DNA of 64,000 nt. Origin: Eucommia ulmoides. Lineage: Eukaryota; Streptophyta; Magnoliopsida; Garryales; Eucommiaceae. The DNA is taken from assembly GCA_016647705.1 (NCBI GenBank), contig CM028339.1:17130803-17194802 (forward strand), given 5' to 3'. Positions 32,796-44,799 of the stretch are shown in pieces. The notes under the pieces were generated by a model. That model ran no database searches. It had not been told where the DNA came from and worked only from the letters and a program-made list of their open reading frames with translations. Positions within the stretch are counted from its first letter, which is position 1, and each line of letters starts with the position of its first letter. Made by a program: the position numbers and the translations under genes.

Positions 32796-34440
32796 CTAGT
32801 CCTCGAGCAAAACACCCTAATGCTAAATAACACTAACTACACTAATTAGCTACATCCTAAACTATAGATACGTAATCATTAACAATTAAGAAGTACACAC
32901 CTGTGAGATACAAGTTTAGTCAAAGAAACAATGCTCTTCTTCCCTCAACAACCCGTAATCAAATCCGGTTAAGGAATAACACACACCACGTGGTGTTCCA
33001 GAATTTCAACACTCAATATCAGTTCAAATTATTTTAGATCCTATTGAAATGTGTATGTGTGAGAACTCGGATATATAACAAATCAAACGCCGAATTGGAT
33101 TATTCAATGAATAAGGTCATGACTTAAACTTGTTAAAACATTTAGGGAAGCCATATGCTTGACTGGGCTCAACTATCCACTAATGTAGGTTCAAACATTC
33201 ACCGAGATCAATAGGGCTTGGTCAGGCTCTGAATAACGGCCAAGGGTATCGTAGAAATAGAAACTCGTTATAATTTTAACGATACCCGAGGTACAAACGC
33301 TTGTCGCTAAATCTCTCTCATGACTCCCTTATCTTTGAAGATATTACCCTGAACAGGAATTAGTAAACTTGTATTCACTTGTCAAAACAATCAAATTTAA
33401 ACACTATATTCACATAGATTTTTTTATTATTTTTTTATTTTTTATTTTTAGTATACCCCCAAACTTATTCAATTTTATACAATTTTAGGGGTGTTTAGAT
33501 ACAACTATAGGATTGACAAGTGAATACTCTTATACTTGACCAAAAATACTGAAACCCCGATTGCCCGCTTCAAGTTAGCATAATCTAATGCTACTTGTTT
33601 TCACTCAATTTTCACTTTTATTCCTAGCGACAATGGTTCTGAAAGATTTATTTGGTTAAAGTATAGAAACAAGTTCAGAAGTGACAAAATTTTATGGCTT
33701 CGACAGGAGAATGAGGGAATAACTTTTCAGGTTAGTTTCAAACGGTTCAAGCGAAAAAAACGAGGGCCTATATCATGCCTCCGGAATTACCTTACCTATA
33801 ATTTCGCCTCAAGCCTCCCCCATTCAAGTTCTAGATTCCACATTTCTGTCATGAACTTATTATTGAATAATCGATGTCCAATCGTTCAATTAATTATACA
33901 ACGAGTTTATGCAATCGTGCGATTTTAGGATCAAAATAATTTTTACCTAATCGACATGTTAAGCACACAAAACACACGTGAATGGCATTAACCCCAACCT
34001 TAAAACACAAATTAGGGGGTGATTTTCATCATCGGGACATGGTTCGGACGAACTCAAAAACTCAGCATGCTTGTACAACTCAATTCATTAACAATTCTAT
34101 TATAATTCTATAAACTAATATTACCTATGCTAATTATCCTTACACATGCATAGCTAAACATTACACATGTATAACAAAAAGAATTTCAAAATTTACAAAA
34201 ATTTTAACATTAATAAATAAATTTGTACACAAAAAGAATTTTTGTCCCCTTTACATCAAAATTTTTTCATCCTTCTTATCCCCCCAAGACCAAAAACACA
34301 AACTACATGCATTGCAGGTCATACTCTCCCCAAACTTAAACGAGGCAGTGTCCCCACTGCCTAAGCAGTGAACCCAATAGCAGAATAGAAAAATATGTAT
34401 TGAAACTGGGGCGGACACATACCTAGGAGGGAAGACATAG
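32796..34440 (-). other. Athila 3' untranslated spacer
   Basis: Seen: 1.6 kb with no coding sequence between the env-position ORF and the polypurine tract. A second 'CCCCCAAACTT' block lies at 33465-33475 and a 'CTCCCCAAACTTAAACGAG' block at 34325-34345. Related blocks occur in the smaller Athila-like element (48950-50360). Confidence 0.7.
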
Positions 34441-34461
34441 AAGTCTCTAACCTCCTACCGT

Positions 34462-35574
34462 TCATTGTGGAGGAGATGGCGGTGGCGGCTCATCCAGCTC
34501 GAAAAGCGGCACGGGCGTATAACGCGCCATGTCGATTCCAAGATGCTCGAATATGACTCGTTGGTTTTGATCTTTTTGCCGGATGTAGGACTCCATGTAG
34601 TTCTCCATCCAAGCTAAATTAGCTTGAAGTTGACTCACATTGGACTGGAGACTACGGACATCTCGTGAGATTTGGGTGATTTGGCCTCGACTGGTTGTAG
34701 GCGTTGGCGGCTCCGAAGGACCGACTTCTTCCTCTTCTTGACCCTCCTCTCCTTCACCTGGTCCGCCTTTCCATAACTTGTTAATCATTTCTAGATCAAG
34801 TGGCTTCACAGGAGGAAAGGGGCTTGTGGACGTGATTCGAACTCCGGCTCGTTGAAAGAGTGCGGTAAGGAAGGAAGAAAAACGAAGGCCACCCTTTTTC
34901 GTCTTGGAAATATGAAGTATGGAAGAATAAATATGCCAGCCGACGTTTATGGGCGTCCCTCTATTGATGCCATAGAGCATGAAAGCTCTTTCCTTGGACA
35001 CGTCAGATACATGGGTCGTCGGGAGCAGATTGGCGCAGATAAATGAAAACCAAATCTTTGGGATCGGTTCTAGAAACTACGACTTAAAAATTGCTTGGCC
35101 CTGCCATGTGTTGGTCCACTGTGCGTTTCCTATCGTCAAGGCTTGAATCACCGCACTCATTGTCGGTGAGGCGGCATCGGATAAATCTTTTGAAGCTTTA
35201 GGCCCCGTCAACCCTAGCAATTCATTAAAATGATCGGCACTGAACAAGATGGGAATGTTTCGGACCCGTGTTTGAAACCCTGTGGCCTCTGCGATGTTTG
35301 CATAAAATTCTCGAACAAGGGACAACTCTCCCGTTGGAGGTTGAGCACAGAATTGTTCCTATCGTCTTTGTACGATCACAGTTCTGATTTCTTCAGGAAG
35401 ATCATTCAAAGGCCTAAATCCTCTTTGACGGATGCCTGGCCGCTTACTCTCATGCTCTTTATACCGATCCTCCGCCTGCTTAGAAACAAATTTAAGGGAA
35501 TTGAAGTCCGAAGCGGACGGAGGTTCGTCTGTTCTTGGGTGCTTGGCAGCCCTGCGCTTTGCCATTTTCCCTGA
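34462..35574 (-). pseudogene. Athila downstream ORF ('putative plant transposon protein' type)
   Basis: Seen: the minus frame opens with MAKRRAAKHPRTDEPPSA (35565). After a stop (about 35360) it continues LVREFYANIAEATGFQTRV, then after another stop (35077) to RAFMLYGINRGTPINVGWHIY, a Pro/Glu-rich spacer, a coiled-coil stretch (ISRDVRSLQSNVSQLQANL) and a Pro-rich end at 34462. All pieces share one frame. Known: ORFs of this type (often labelled Transposase_32 or env-like) follow pol in Athila elements; their function is unproven. No signal peptide or membrane helix is visible, so an envelope role is not supported. Two nonsense codons break it. Confidence 0.75.
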
Positions 35575-36180
35575 AAATTAAAATCACAACACCAACCACA
35601 ATAATAACAATAGAACAAGTAATTCAAACCCTAGTCAGCGAACCAAAGCCAATCAATACAAAACTCACAAAATATCCCACCAACCATAACCAAATCACAT
35701 TTTTGTCGCAATGTAGCGCAAACTACATGATTCACATTGTATATCAACACAAAAATATGATAGGGTTTATCATTTAGCATTCCTCAATCCCAAATAGCAT
35801 GAAAACCGCAACTTAGGGTTTAAAGGGGTTTAGGGTTCCAATCAAATCCAATGTTTTGTTGAAATAAATGAGCAAATGAAGCAAATAATTCAACAACTAA
35901 ATGAAAAATAGGATCATTGACACTTGTTGAAAAATTTGATCAATTCAGTGGAGAATAGCGATTTCGCACTGTTTCACCCTTCAAACCCTAATTTTTCGAG
36001 AATGGACAGAGAAATTCCTCGTTTGGACGAAGATTCTTGGTGAAAATCCAAGTTTTTAGCACTATAGAATGAATCTTTAATGAGAGAAAGGAATTTGGGA
36101 TGGTGAAATTGAGAGGTTTCTTGAAATTTTTTGGAGGGAAATGCCGTTTGCGAAGTGGACTGTGCATTTTAAAAACAGAG
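35575..36180 (-). other. Leader between palindrome array and downstream ORF
   Basis: Seen: 600 bp non-coding upstream of the downstream ORF on the minus strand. It has TTTTTAAAATGC (about 36162-36173) as a weak TATA-like candidate and AT-rich sequence. Inference: it could hold the start of a separate transcript for the downstream ORF. Confidence 0.35.
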
Positions 36181-36184
36181 TTCG

Positions 36185-36600
36185 CGTATATTCGCCTAGG
36201 CGGTGGTTTTACCGCTTAGGCGGATTAGCGCCTTTTTCTTTTTAAAAACTCTCTGGTGTAAATCCGCTTAGGCGGTGGTTTTTCCGCCGGGGCGAGTTTA
36301 CACTAGTGTGAAACCCTGATTTGGTTGTAAATCCGCTTAGGCGGTGGGTTTTCCGCCGGGGCGAGTTTACACCAGTGTGAAAATTCAACTTTTCTTCAAT
36401 TTTTCGCCTAGGCAGTGGTTTTACCGCCTGAGCGAAATTTCGGCAGTGTAAAAATGCTGACTTTTTCTATCCAATTTTTGCCTAGGCGGTGGTTTTACCG
36501 CTTGGGCGAAATTACGCCAAAATGTTTTCTCACCCTTTCTGTCCAATGTTCGCCTAGGCGGTGGATTTACCGCTTAGGCGAATTTTTGCCAGTGTAGACC
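36185..36600. repeat. Internal CGCCTAGGCGG foldback array (six units)
   Basis: Seen: six roughly 70-bp units near 36193, 36264, 36336, 36406, 36481 and 36551. Each holds an inverted repeat such as TTCGCCTAGGCGGT..ACCGCTTAGGCGAA (13 of 14 arm positions pair) around 6 bases, separated by 'GTTTACACYAGTGTGAAA' spacers. Same core motif as the LTR array. It lies between pol and the downstream ORF. Confidence 0.9.
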
Positions 36601-36861
36601 TAAGCTAGATTCCTTCAGGTTTTCACATTGTTTCTCTACACCTCTTATTTCTTCTTCAATCCTCAACTTAGTTTTAGCATGCAAATCAATCCTAAGTATC
36701 TAACCTCATCAATTCACCACAAAAAAATAGTATTACGAGATCAATACGATCTCCAAAAAGGTATTTATACAAAAGCTGAGAATATTCGTTACCCTCGATG
36801 TCATATCAAAAGATGTTGCTTGGTTTTATGTCCCTAGCATGGACGCTTAAGAATTCCGGCT

Positions 36862-37883
36862 CTATCCTTCAACGAGGGAGATGTTCTCCACAACTCGCTC
36901 TTCATCCTTGAAGTAATGCTTGATCCGCTCCCCATTGACTCGGAAAGTTCGTTTGTCTTCAGCTTCTAGCTCAATAGCTCCAAATGGATAGATATGCTTG
37001 ATCCGGAATGGTCCAGACCACTGGGACTTCAACTTTCCGGGAAAGAGCCTCAGCCTTGAGTTAAACAATAGGACTTGTTGGCCCGGACTGAACTCCCTCC
37101 GAACTATCATTTTGTCATGTCACCTCTTCGTTTTATCTTTGTAGAGCTTGACATTCTCATAAGTCTCGTGCCGGAATTCCTCCATTTTATTCAATTGGAG
37201 GAGACGTTGCGCACCAGAAGCTTTTATGTCAAAATTGAGTTTCTTAATCGCCCAAAATGCACAGTGCTCCAATTCAACGGGCAAATGGCAAGCTTTCCCA
37301 AACACCAATCGATACGGCGACATATCGATCGGTGTCTTAAAAGCCGTGCGATACGCCCATAAAGCATCATCAAGCTTCACCGCCCAATCCTTGCGATTTG
37401 TATGAACAGTCTTTTCCAGAATTAGCTTAAATTCTCGGTTTAAAACTTTCGCTTGGCCATTTGTCTGTGGGTGGTATGGTAGCGCCACTTTGTGCCTCAC
37501 TCTATACTTTGCCAACAAGGCATTGAGCATTTTGTTACAGAGTGGGTCCCCTCATCACTGATTAAGGCTCGAGGTGTCTCGAACCGTGTTATGACATTAT
37601 GTTGAAGGAACTTTGACACCACTTTGGCATCATTGGTAGGTGTTGCCACGGCCTCGACCCATTTGGACACATAATCCACCACTAGCAGAATATACTCCTT
37701 CCCAAATAAGGGCGGAAATGGCCCCATGAAATCCAAGCCCCACACGTCAAACAACTCAAGCTCAAGAATTGACGTCAGTGGAAATTCATGCCTCCTCGAT
37801 ATGTTACCCACCCTTTGACATCTATCACAGGTTTTTACAAACGTATATGAATCTTTAAACAAAGAGGGCCAGTAAAAACCTGA
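36862..37883 (-). pseudogene. Athila integrase, broken
   Basis: Seen: the zinc-finger start GGHFSATRTTSKVL is just upstream (right), then after a stop [15 protein letters not shown], the core [20 protein letters not shown] and ALISDEGTH, then a frameshift (about 37520) to [18 protein letters not shown]. Here Lys stands where the third catalytic residue (Glu) is expected. [19 protein letters not shown] and, after a stop at 37117-37119, the C-terminal FSPGQQVLLFNSRLRLFPGK follow, ending at 36862. Known role: integration of element cDNA. Loss of the Glu, a frameshift and two stops make it inactive. Confidence 0.88.
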
Positions 37884-39376
37884 TTAAAGTACTTTTGATG
37901 TTGTCCGAGTCGCACTGAAATGGCCGCCACAAGGTGATGAATGGCAATGGTAGAGAATACTAGCCATTTCCTCTTCCGGAACACATCTCCGGATCACCTG
38001 ATCAGCACATTTCTTGAATAGCAATGGCTCGTCCCACAGACAATACTTAGCATCAAAAAGAAATTTCTTCCTTTGGGCTCCCGTCAAGTCAGGTGGTAAC
38101 ACGCCACATGCAAGATAATTAATAATGTCAGCATACCACGGAAGTGCATTTTCTACTGAAAAGAGTTGTTCGTCAGGGAACACTTTTGTGATATTAGACT
38201 CGTCACCAACATCTTCTTGGATCAACCTCGACAAATGGTCGGCAACAACATTCTCACTCCCCTTTTTGTCCCTTATCTCCACATCAAACTCTTGTAATAA
38301 GATAATCCACCTTATCAACCTTGGCTTGGCATCTTTCTTTGCAAATAAGTACCGGATAGCCGCGTGATCTGTGTAGACGATCAATTTTGACCCAATGATA
38401 TATGAACAGAACTTATCACAAGCAAAGACCACCGTTAGCATTTCTTTCTCGGTTTCGGTGTAATTTTCCTGGGCGTCATTCAATGTTTTGCTTGCATAAT
38501 AGATCGAGCGGAAGATCTTCTCCTTCCGTTGGCCTAACACCGCACCAACGGCATAGTCACTCGCATCGCACATTATCTCAAATAGCATTTCCCAATCCGG
38601 AGCGACCATTATTGGAGCCGTGATAAACTTCTCCTTTATCGCCTTAAACGCCTCCTACAAGCTTCATTGAATTCAAACGAAGAATCCTTCTCAAGAAGGT
38701 GACATAACGGCTTCACCGTCTTCGAAAAGTCCTTAATAAAGCACCGGTAAAAGTCAGCATGCCCCAAGAAACTTCGAACTCCTTTCACATTTATTGGTGG
38801 TGAAAGCTTCTCAATCGTTTCTATCTTTGCTCGGTCCACCTCAAGCCCCTTGGAAGAGACTCGATGACCTAAGATGATCCTCTCTTTAACCATAAAGTGG
38901 CACTTCTCCCAATTTAGAACCAAATTCTTCTCTTCACATCGGTCAAGAACAAGCGCCAGATTGTAGATACAGTGATCAAAGGACGATCCAAAGACTGAGA
39001 AGTCATCCATAAAGATTTCCATTTTTTCCTCCACCATATCAAAAAATATCGCCATCATACATCGTTGGAAAGTTTCTGGTGCATTGCAAAGGCCAAACGA
39101 CATACGTCGATAAGCAAACATTCCATACGAGCAGGTGAAAGTTGTCTTCTCTTGGTCCTCCGGTGCAATGGCTATTTGATTGTAACCGGAATAGCCATCA
39201 AGAAAGCAGTAGTACTTATAACTGGCTAAACGATCTAGCATTTGGTCAATGAAAGGAAGAGAAAAATGATCTTTCCTTGTTGCCTTATTTAATCTCCTAT
39301 AATCAATACATACACGCCATCTTGTGATGGTCCGTGTCGGAATAAGGTCATCCTTCTCATTCTTTACTACCGTCAT
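37884..39376 (-). pseudogene. Athila reverse transcriptase and RNase H, broken
   Basis: Seen: RT motifs WRVCIDYRRLNKATRKDHF, FLDGYSGYNQIAI, MSFGLCNAPETFQRCM and IFMDDFSVFG (catalytic DD kept), then LGHRVSSKGLEVD and FLGHADFYRCFIKDFS. A frameshift near 38650 leads to RNase H: IMCDASDYAVGAVLG, YYASKTLNDAQENYTETEKE, YTDHAAIRYLFAKKD and HLSRLIQED, then the start of the integrase zinc finger. A TGA (39377-39379) cuts it from the protease frame upstream. Known role: copies element RNA into DNA. Confidence 0.9.
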
Positions 39377-39379
39377 GCC

Positions 39380-40408
39380 TCATTTCTTTGGCACCACTTG
39401 CACCGGGCTCACCCATTCACTATCGGATATAGCGTATATAATTCCCACATTTAAGAGCTTCAACACCTCCGTTCTCACCACTTCCTTCATAGCCGAATTT
39501 AGCCGCTGTTGATGTTCAATGGAGGGTTTGAACGTATCCTCCATCAAAATTTTATGCATGCACACCGACGGACTAATTCCCTTGATATCCGAAATAGACC
39601 AAGCAAAAGCGGATCGGTGCCTCTTCAAGATTCTCAGCAACTTACTCTCCTCTTCTTCCGTCAGAGTTGATGAAATTATAACTGGATCGGTCAAATTCTC
39701 TTCTAAAAAGATATACCAAAGGTGTTCTGGTAATTGCTTGAGTAATAACCCATCGTGAGGCGGATTTGATTTCTCGGGAGAGTCTTCAACTTCTTCAATC
39801 TCCGCCACATGAATAGGACAATCTATGTCTTTCGGTTGAGCGTCAAGAGCTAGCACGTATTCCACAACATCAAGATCCGTGGTAGAACCTTCCTCACCAA
39901 GATCCCCCATAGATAAGGAACTTGTGAGAATGCTCTCTAAGGAAGCCATATCCATGTTTGCAAGAAAGAACTCCCGCACGCAAAAGTCCACAACATCAAC
40001 TCGATTGCAATTGGGAGATTTATCCAAAAAGTTCATAGTGTTAAAAATATTGAACCTTATTTCTTCATCATTCACTCTTAAGGTCAAATTGCCATTATGC
40101 ACATCAATCAAGGCCTTTCCCGTTGCAAGGAAAGGTCTTCCAAGGATGATCGGGATCTCTCTATCTTCTTCCATTTCAAGAACCACGAAATCCACCGGGA
40201 ATATAAATTTGTCAACTTTCCCAAGCACATCCTCAATGATCCCCTTTGGATAGGTTAGTGAACGATCCACCATTTGAAGAGAGATCCTCGTCGACTTTGT
40301 ACTTCCGAGTCCTAACTTCCAATAAACGAAAGAAGGCATCAAATTGATACTTGCCCCTAGATCACAAAGTGCCTTATCAAAATGAGATTTCCCGATAGTA
40401 CACGGAAT
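39380..40408 (-). pseudogene. Athila protease and linker to RT
   Basis: Seen: just after a frameshift near 40408 the minus frame reads ALCDLGASINLMP, the Athila-type retropepsin active site (DLGAS). It continues SLTYPKGIIEDVLGKVDKF, IPIILGRPFLATGKALIDV, LRVNDEEIRFNIF, an acidic linker, then HRSAFAWSISDIKGISPSVC and EWVSPVQVVPKK, the start of RT. It ends at an in-frame TGA. Known role: polyprotein cleavage. Confidence 0.87.
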
Positions 40409-42269
40409 TGGGATCCTTCAATTTGGTAGGTAACTTCTTTTGTAGTATTGCACTACACTCTTCAGTTAGTTTCGCCGTTTCATAATCCTCCAACTTCTGC
40501 TTCTTTGTCATGATATCCTTCAAGAACTTTCCATAGTTGGGCATTTGTTCCAATGCATCCGCAAAAGGTATGTTGATGTGGATTTTCTTGAAGATTTCAA
40601 GAAATTTTTCGAATTGAGCATCCAACTTCCTATTTTGGAACCTTTGAGGATATGGAAATGGTGTTACTAGAATCGGTGGATTCTCTGAAAATGTTACTAT
40701 TCCCGGTATCACCCTTTCATCTTCTCTCCTCTCCTCGATTTTCTCCTTGTTATTACTCTCATTCACGTCTTCACTCAGCTTTTCATTTTCTTTACCGGCC
40801 TTTGCTTCAACTTCTTCCTCCGCACTAGTTCTTGGTTCATCATCCGAAAACTCACGACTCACACCTGGCTCAGTTTTCATAGGCCTTATCACTTCCACGT
40901 CTCTGCCGCTCCTCAACGTAATCACCTTTCATTCTCGAGGGTTGGTTTCCGTATTGCTTGGAAACTTTCCCTTTTGTTGTTTTTGAATTTCCCTAGCAAG
41001 CTGTGCGATTTGAGTCTCAAGAGCCTTCACCGTGGCATTAGTGTTTGTACATGTGGTATCAATAGAGTCCAGCCGTGTTTCATGTTTATTCAGGCAATTA
41101 TGCGTCTCACGCATCATAGTGTGCGTTTCTTTCATAAATGAACCCAGAACTTTATCCAAATTTGACTTTGGATTGTGCATTGGCGGTTGTTGCATTTGTC
41201 GATTGGCTTGCATTGGATATCCTGAAGATTGATTTTCATACCCCGGAGGTGGCCGCAAAGCGTTTTGATTATTCGCATATGAGAAGTTCTCATGGTTACG
41301 AAGTCCAGGATTGTAGTGAGTTGGAATGTTGGTAGCCGGCCTGAAAGTATAGGCACGATTGTTCAGAAAATGACATTCCTCGAACTCGTTATCCAATCCA
41401 GATTGAGAACTACTTGCCGCTATCTCCTCCCCTTGACTCGACAAAGAACCTTTTGTAGACAAGGCGACTAATTGGTCCAAGAGCTTGGACACTTGGGCCG
41501 ATAACATTGAAATATGGTCTGATTCTTGGATAGAAGTGACCCATCTTCTCGTGTTCCTCTCATTCAGCCATTGATAGTTATTAGCCGCCATCTTCTCCAA
41601 TAACGCATTTGCTTTGGTTAGGGTTTTGGACAACAATGATCCCCCGGAGGTTGGATCGACTATCGTTCTTGTCTGGCCGTCCAACCCGTTATAAAATAAT
41701 TGGGTTTGAAACCAATCTTGATAACTGTGTTGGGGGCACCTTCTCAATAAGTCTTTAAACCTCTCCCATGCCTCAAATAATGGCTCGAAATCTCTCTGAC
41801 GAAACTGCGCAATCTCGCCTCGGAGTTGAGAAGTCTTCGAGGGTGGGAAGAACTTAGTGAGGAACCTTTGTGCAAGGTCCTCCCAAGTGTTAATGCTCCC
41901 CGGTTGAATCGATTGAAACCATCCCCTTGCTCTGTCTCGTAAGGAGAACGGAAATAACCTCAACCTTATCACATCTTCGGCGACTCCGTTAATCTTAACG
42001 GTGTCACAGATTTCAAGAAAAGTAGCCAAGTATACGTTGGGATCTTCGTGAAGGTTCCCGCCATATTGGTTTTGCTGAACCATGTTGATTAGGGCGGGCT
42101 TCAACTCGAAGTTATTAGCTTGGATCGGCTGCCTCCGGATCCCTGAATAATTATCCAACATAAGGGGCCGATAAAAGTCTCGAAGGACTCGTTGTGGCCT
42201 ATCATGCTCCGGAGGCTGGAGTGCTTGCAGCTCCGGTGGTTGCGGAATATTCTCACATCCGCCAGCCAT
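40377..42269 (-). pseudogene. Athila gag, one nonsense codon
   Basis: Seen: the ATG at 42269 opens MAGGCENIPQPPELQALQPP. The gag core follows: NNFELKPALINMVQ, LRLFPFSLRDRARGWFQS, WEDLAQRFLTKFFPPSKT, FEPLFEAWERFKDLLRRCP and QLFYNGLDGQTRTIVD. A basic/Gln-rich tail runs to TGA at 40926-40928. The same frame continues (ITLRSGRDVEV.., PFPYPQRFQNRKLDAQFEKF) to 40377, where the protease frameshift occurs. In other elements of the lineage the N-terminus is longer; here the upstream part appears lost. Confidence 0.9.
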
Positions 42270-42452
42270 TGCTGTAGCTTTTTCGTCTTTCTGTTTAGCA
42301 ATACGTTAACTACGCCGTATGCATTGCTCAAATTCAATAGATAAATAAAATAAATAAATAAATTGAATAAAATTTAAAAGAAAAAGAATTATCATGATTA
42401 ACATTCAACTACTTAATCACAATATCAACTTAATTGAAAAACACATTGCCGC

Positions 42453-42471
42453 ATCCCCGGCAACGGCGCCA
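42453..42471 (-). other. Primer-binding site of the Athila element
   Basis: Seen: the minus strand reads TGGCGCCGTTGCCGGGGAT, six bases inside the 5' LTR. It matches the 3' end of plant tRNA-Asp as used by Athila elements. Confidence 0.9.
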
Positions 42472-42477
42472 AAAACT

Positions 42478-44020
42478 TGTACGCGCTTAGATTCACACCA
42501 TGTTTCCTCCTCGTGGTAATTGGACTACTTGCAAGTGTACAAGGTCTAATTTTAATATAATGGATCTTTTAGGATCGGATATCGTTCCACTGGGAACGAC
42601 AGGTAATTCGGTTGAGTATTGCGATTTCAATAGTTTCATATTATCTCGACTAATCAAATTTTGTTTGTTTTCTAATTACTATACTAAGATAAATGACAAC
42701 TATAAAGTTAATTTTAATTACACTAATTACTTAGGTATAAATCTCTTTCATATAATGCATAATCAATTTCATTTAGTTAGCTATAATGGTTTTTATCTAA
42801 TCCGACAACCTCTGTATCAATAACTCCTCCGCTACCTCTCCCGAATGTAAAACGAGGGATTACACAACTTCGTGTCAATGAAGAAGTCCCCTTCAACACC
42901 TTAATGACCCTAGGTCGCGTGAGTTTTGAGCCAACGTCATGGGTTGCATACGTTCTAACGCCCTCCCGGGTCATTAGAACGTCACGTTGTATTTACCCTA
43001 GTCTGAATCCGGGGTTACCTCTCCCGAGTGTCAAACCCCGTATTCTCGGTTTATCAATACAAGCATAATATTAAGAATAACAATAAACACAATCGGATTT
43101 AGACAAACAACACGTTAAAGTAACATAAATTTACTCAACTAAACGGTTACATGATTTCGACTACTCCTAAGTAACATTTAACTACTCCTACAAGATCTTA
43201 GTCATATACCATACAAAATAAGAAGGATTCAACATTCTTAGATATGAAAAAGTGATTACAAAAAATAAAACAAGAGAGAAACGATCAAATCTGGAAGTGA
43301 AACGGTTCACTGTCACTAATGATCGATCTGCAAGTTATCCTTCTTTATCCGAATGATGAACCTCCTTCTTGATCTTCAAAATATAGCTTAAGAGCTCTTT
43401 TCTAGGGTTAGGGTTCTTCAACAACAAGTTTCAGACGTGGCCAAGGGGTATTTATAGGCCTAGGGGTTCAAAAATATCTAAACAGATATTTTGACCTGTT
43501 CTGCGATTTCCGCCTAAGCGGTAGAAACTTTGTTTAGGTGGAGTTTAAGTCGGTTAGAATTCCGCCTAAGCGGCAGAATCTTCACTTAGGCGGAGGACTA
43601 ACTTCTTGGCTCCTTATCTTTCTAACGGAATTCCGCCTAGGCGGTAGCTACTTCGCCTAGGCGGATTTACAGCAGTGCAGTTCTATCCAGCAGTTCAGTT
43701 TATCCAGCGTTCTGATGGATTTCTACCTAGGCGGTGGAAACTTCGCCTAGGCGGATTTCAAATCTTCAGTTTTTGCATCTTTCTGCTGAATTTCTGCCTA
43801 GGCGGTGGAAACTTCGCTTAGGCGAAATTGCTCTGTTATTTGAAACCTCATTTTTTCATCTTTTTGGCTACCCTTTTTGCACCATTTCACTCGGTTTGCC
43901 GATTGTTTACTTCCCTACTCCTGACTAATAAAAACAGCTAAAACGATATTCAAACTTCAATAAAGTACTCGAAAACTGGCAAATTCGGTTTAGAATTAGA
44001 TAGGTATTTTACACCTATCA
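42478..44020 (-). repeat. 5' LTR of the Athila element
   Basis: Seen: 1543 bp, TG..CA ends in plus reading. It is nearly the same as the 3' LTR but has a small insertion GGTAATTC (near 42602). TATA (minus, CCTATAAATACCCC) is at about 43445-43458 and the palindrome array at 43504-43830 lies immediately upstream of it. Confidence 0.94.
43504..43830. repeat. CCGCCTAGGCGG palindrome array in the 5' LTR
   Basis: Seen: the same paired palindromes as at 32262-32580, for example TTCCGCCTAGGCGGTAGC near 43628 and TTCGCCTAGGCGGATTT near 43745. It sits about 50 bp upstream of the LTR TATA box on the minus strand, in U3. Confidence 0.88.
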
Positions 44021-44799
44021 ATATTCTATTGGAATTGATTTGAATTATAAAACGAAGACCAAATTCTCTTTACTTTGTGAAAAGTCTTTAACACATGATT
44101 AATCATTTCATTGACATCCTTACATATTCAACATATAGCTGTTACATCATTGGACCATGTAGCCACATAATCATTTGTAACCAGTTTTTTTATGAAATAT
44201 CAACCATAAAAAAAATGTCTCATGTTTTGGGGAATCTTGAGCTTCCCAATCTAGTTCCAAATTGGATTGGTACTCGAGCATTTCTCCTTTGTAAGCGGAC
44301 TTAATAGAGAATAATCCTAATTTTTACAATTGCCACACTACAGTACCCCTTGGAAGAAGAGTCGGGGATTCATATTCAGGATTTCCCACTTTACTTCGTC
44401 TGAGATAATATAAAATATTGGAAGGAGAAACTAGTTACTATTATCATCAATAATACCCAAGACCCTCATATCCCAAAGGGATTGATTCCCAGTATCTCTT
44501 AACGATGTCTATTTCCATACCAGTAATCGGTTCAGAGATTGATTTAGCGTCATTGCCCACTTTCCATTTAATTCCCTTTATAAGAGGCTCTTTGTTTTTA
44601 AAAACGCCTTTCCATATATAAAAACCATTAACTCTATTCTTCTAGAAACTTGGATTGTCCTCAATCTTGTATTTGGCTTTGACAAGTTTAATCCACAGAT
44701 TCTCATTATTAGTGAGGACAGTCCATCCAAGCTTAGTCATGTAAGCATTATTGAGACTCTAGCTTTACGAATCCCTAAACCCCCCTTACCTATTTATTT

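Larger units (their letters stand above)
31239..44020 (-). mobile_element. Ty3/Gypsy Athila-lineage LTR retrotransposon (12.8 kb)
   Basis: Seen: LTRs at 42478-44020 (5') and 31239-32771 (3'), perfect target duplication ATATT (31234-31238 and 44021-44025), a 19-base primer site, gag, protease, RT, RNase H, integrase and a further sense ORF in the env position. Long internal non-coding stretches and the 'CCCCCAAACTTG' tract are typical of Athila. The genes have only a few lesions each, so this copy is younger than the Tat element, but it is not functional. Confidence 0.94.

Noticed and set aside
34462-35574. Envelope glycoprotein (retrovirus-like)
   Set aside because: No signal peptide, membrane anchor or cysteine pattern; only its position resembles env.
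36185-36600. CRISPR-like array
   Set aside because: Units are internal palindromes with similar, not unique, spacers, within a plant retrotransposon; no cas genes.
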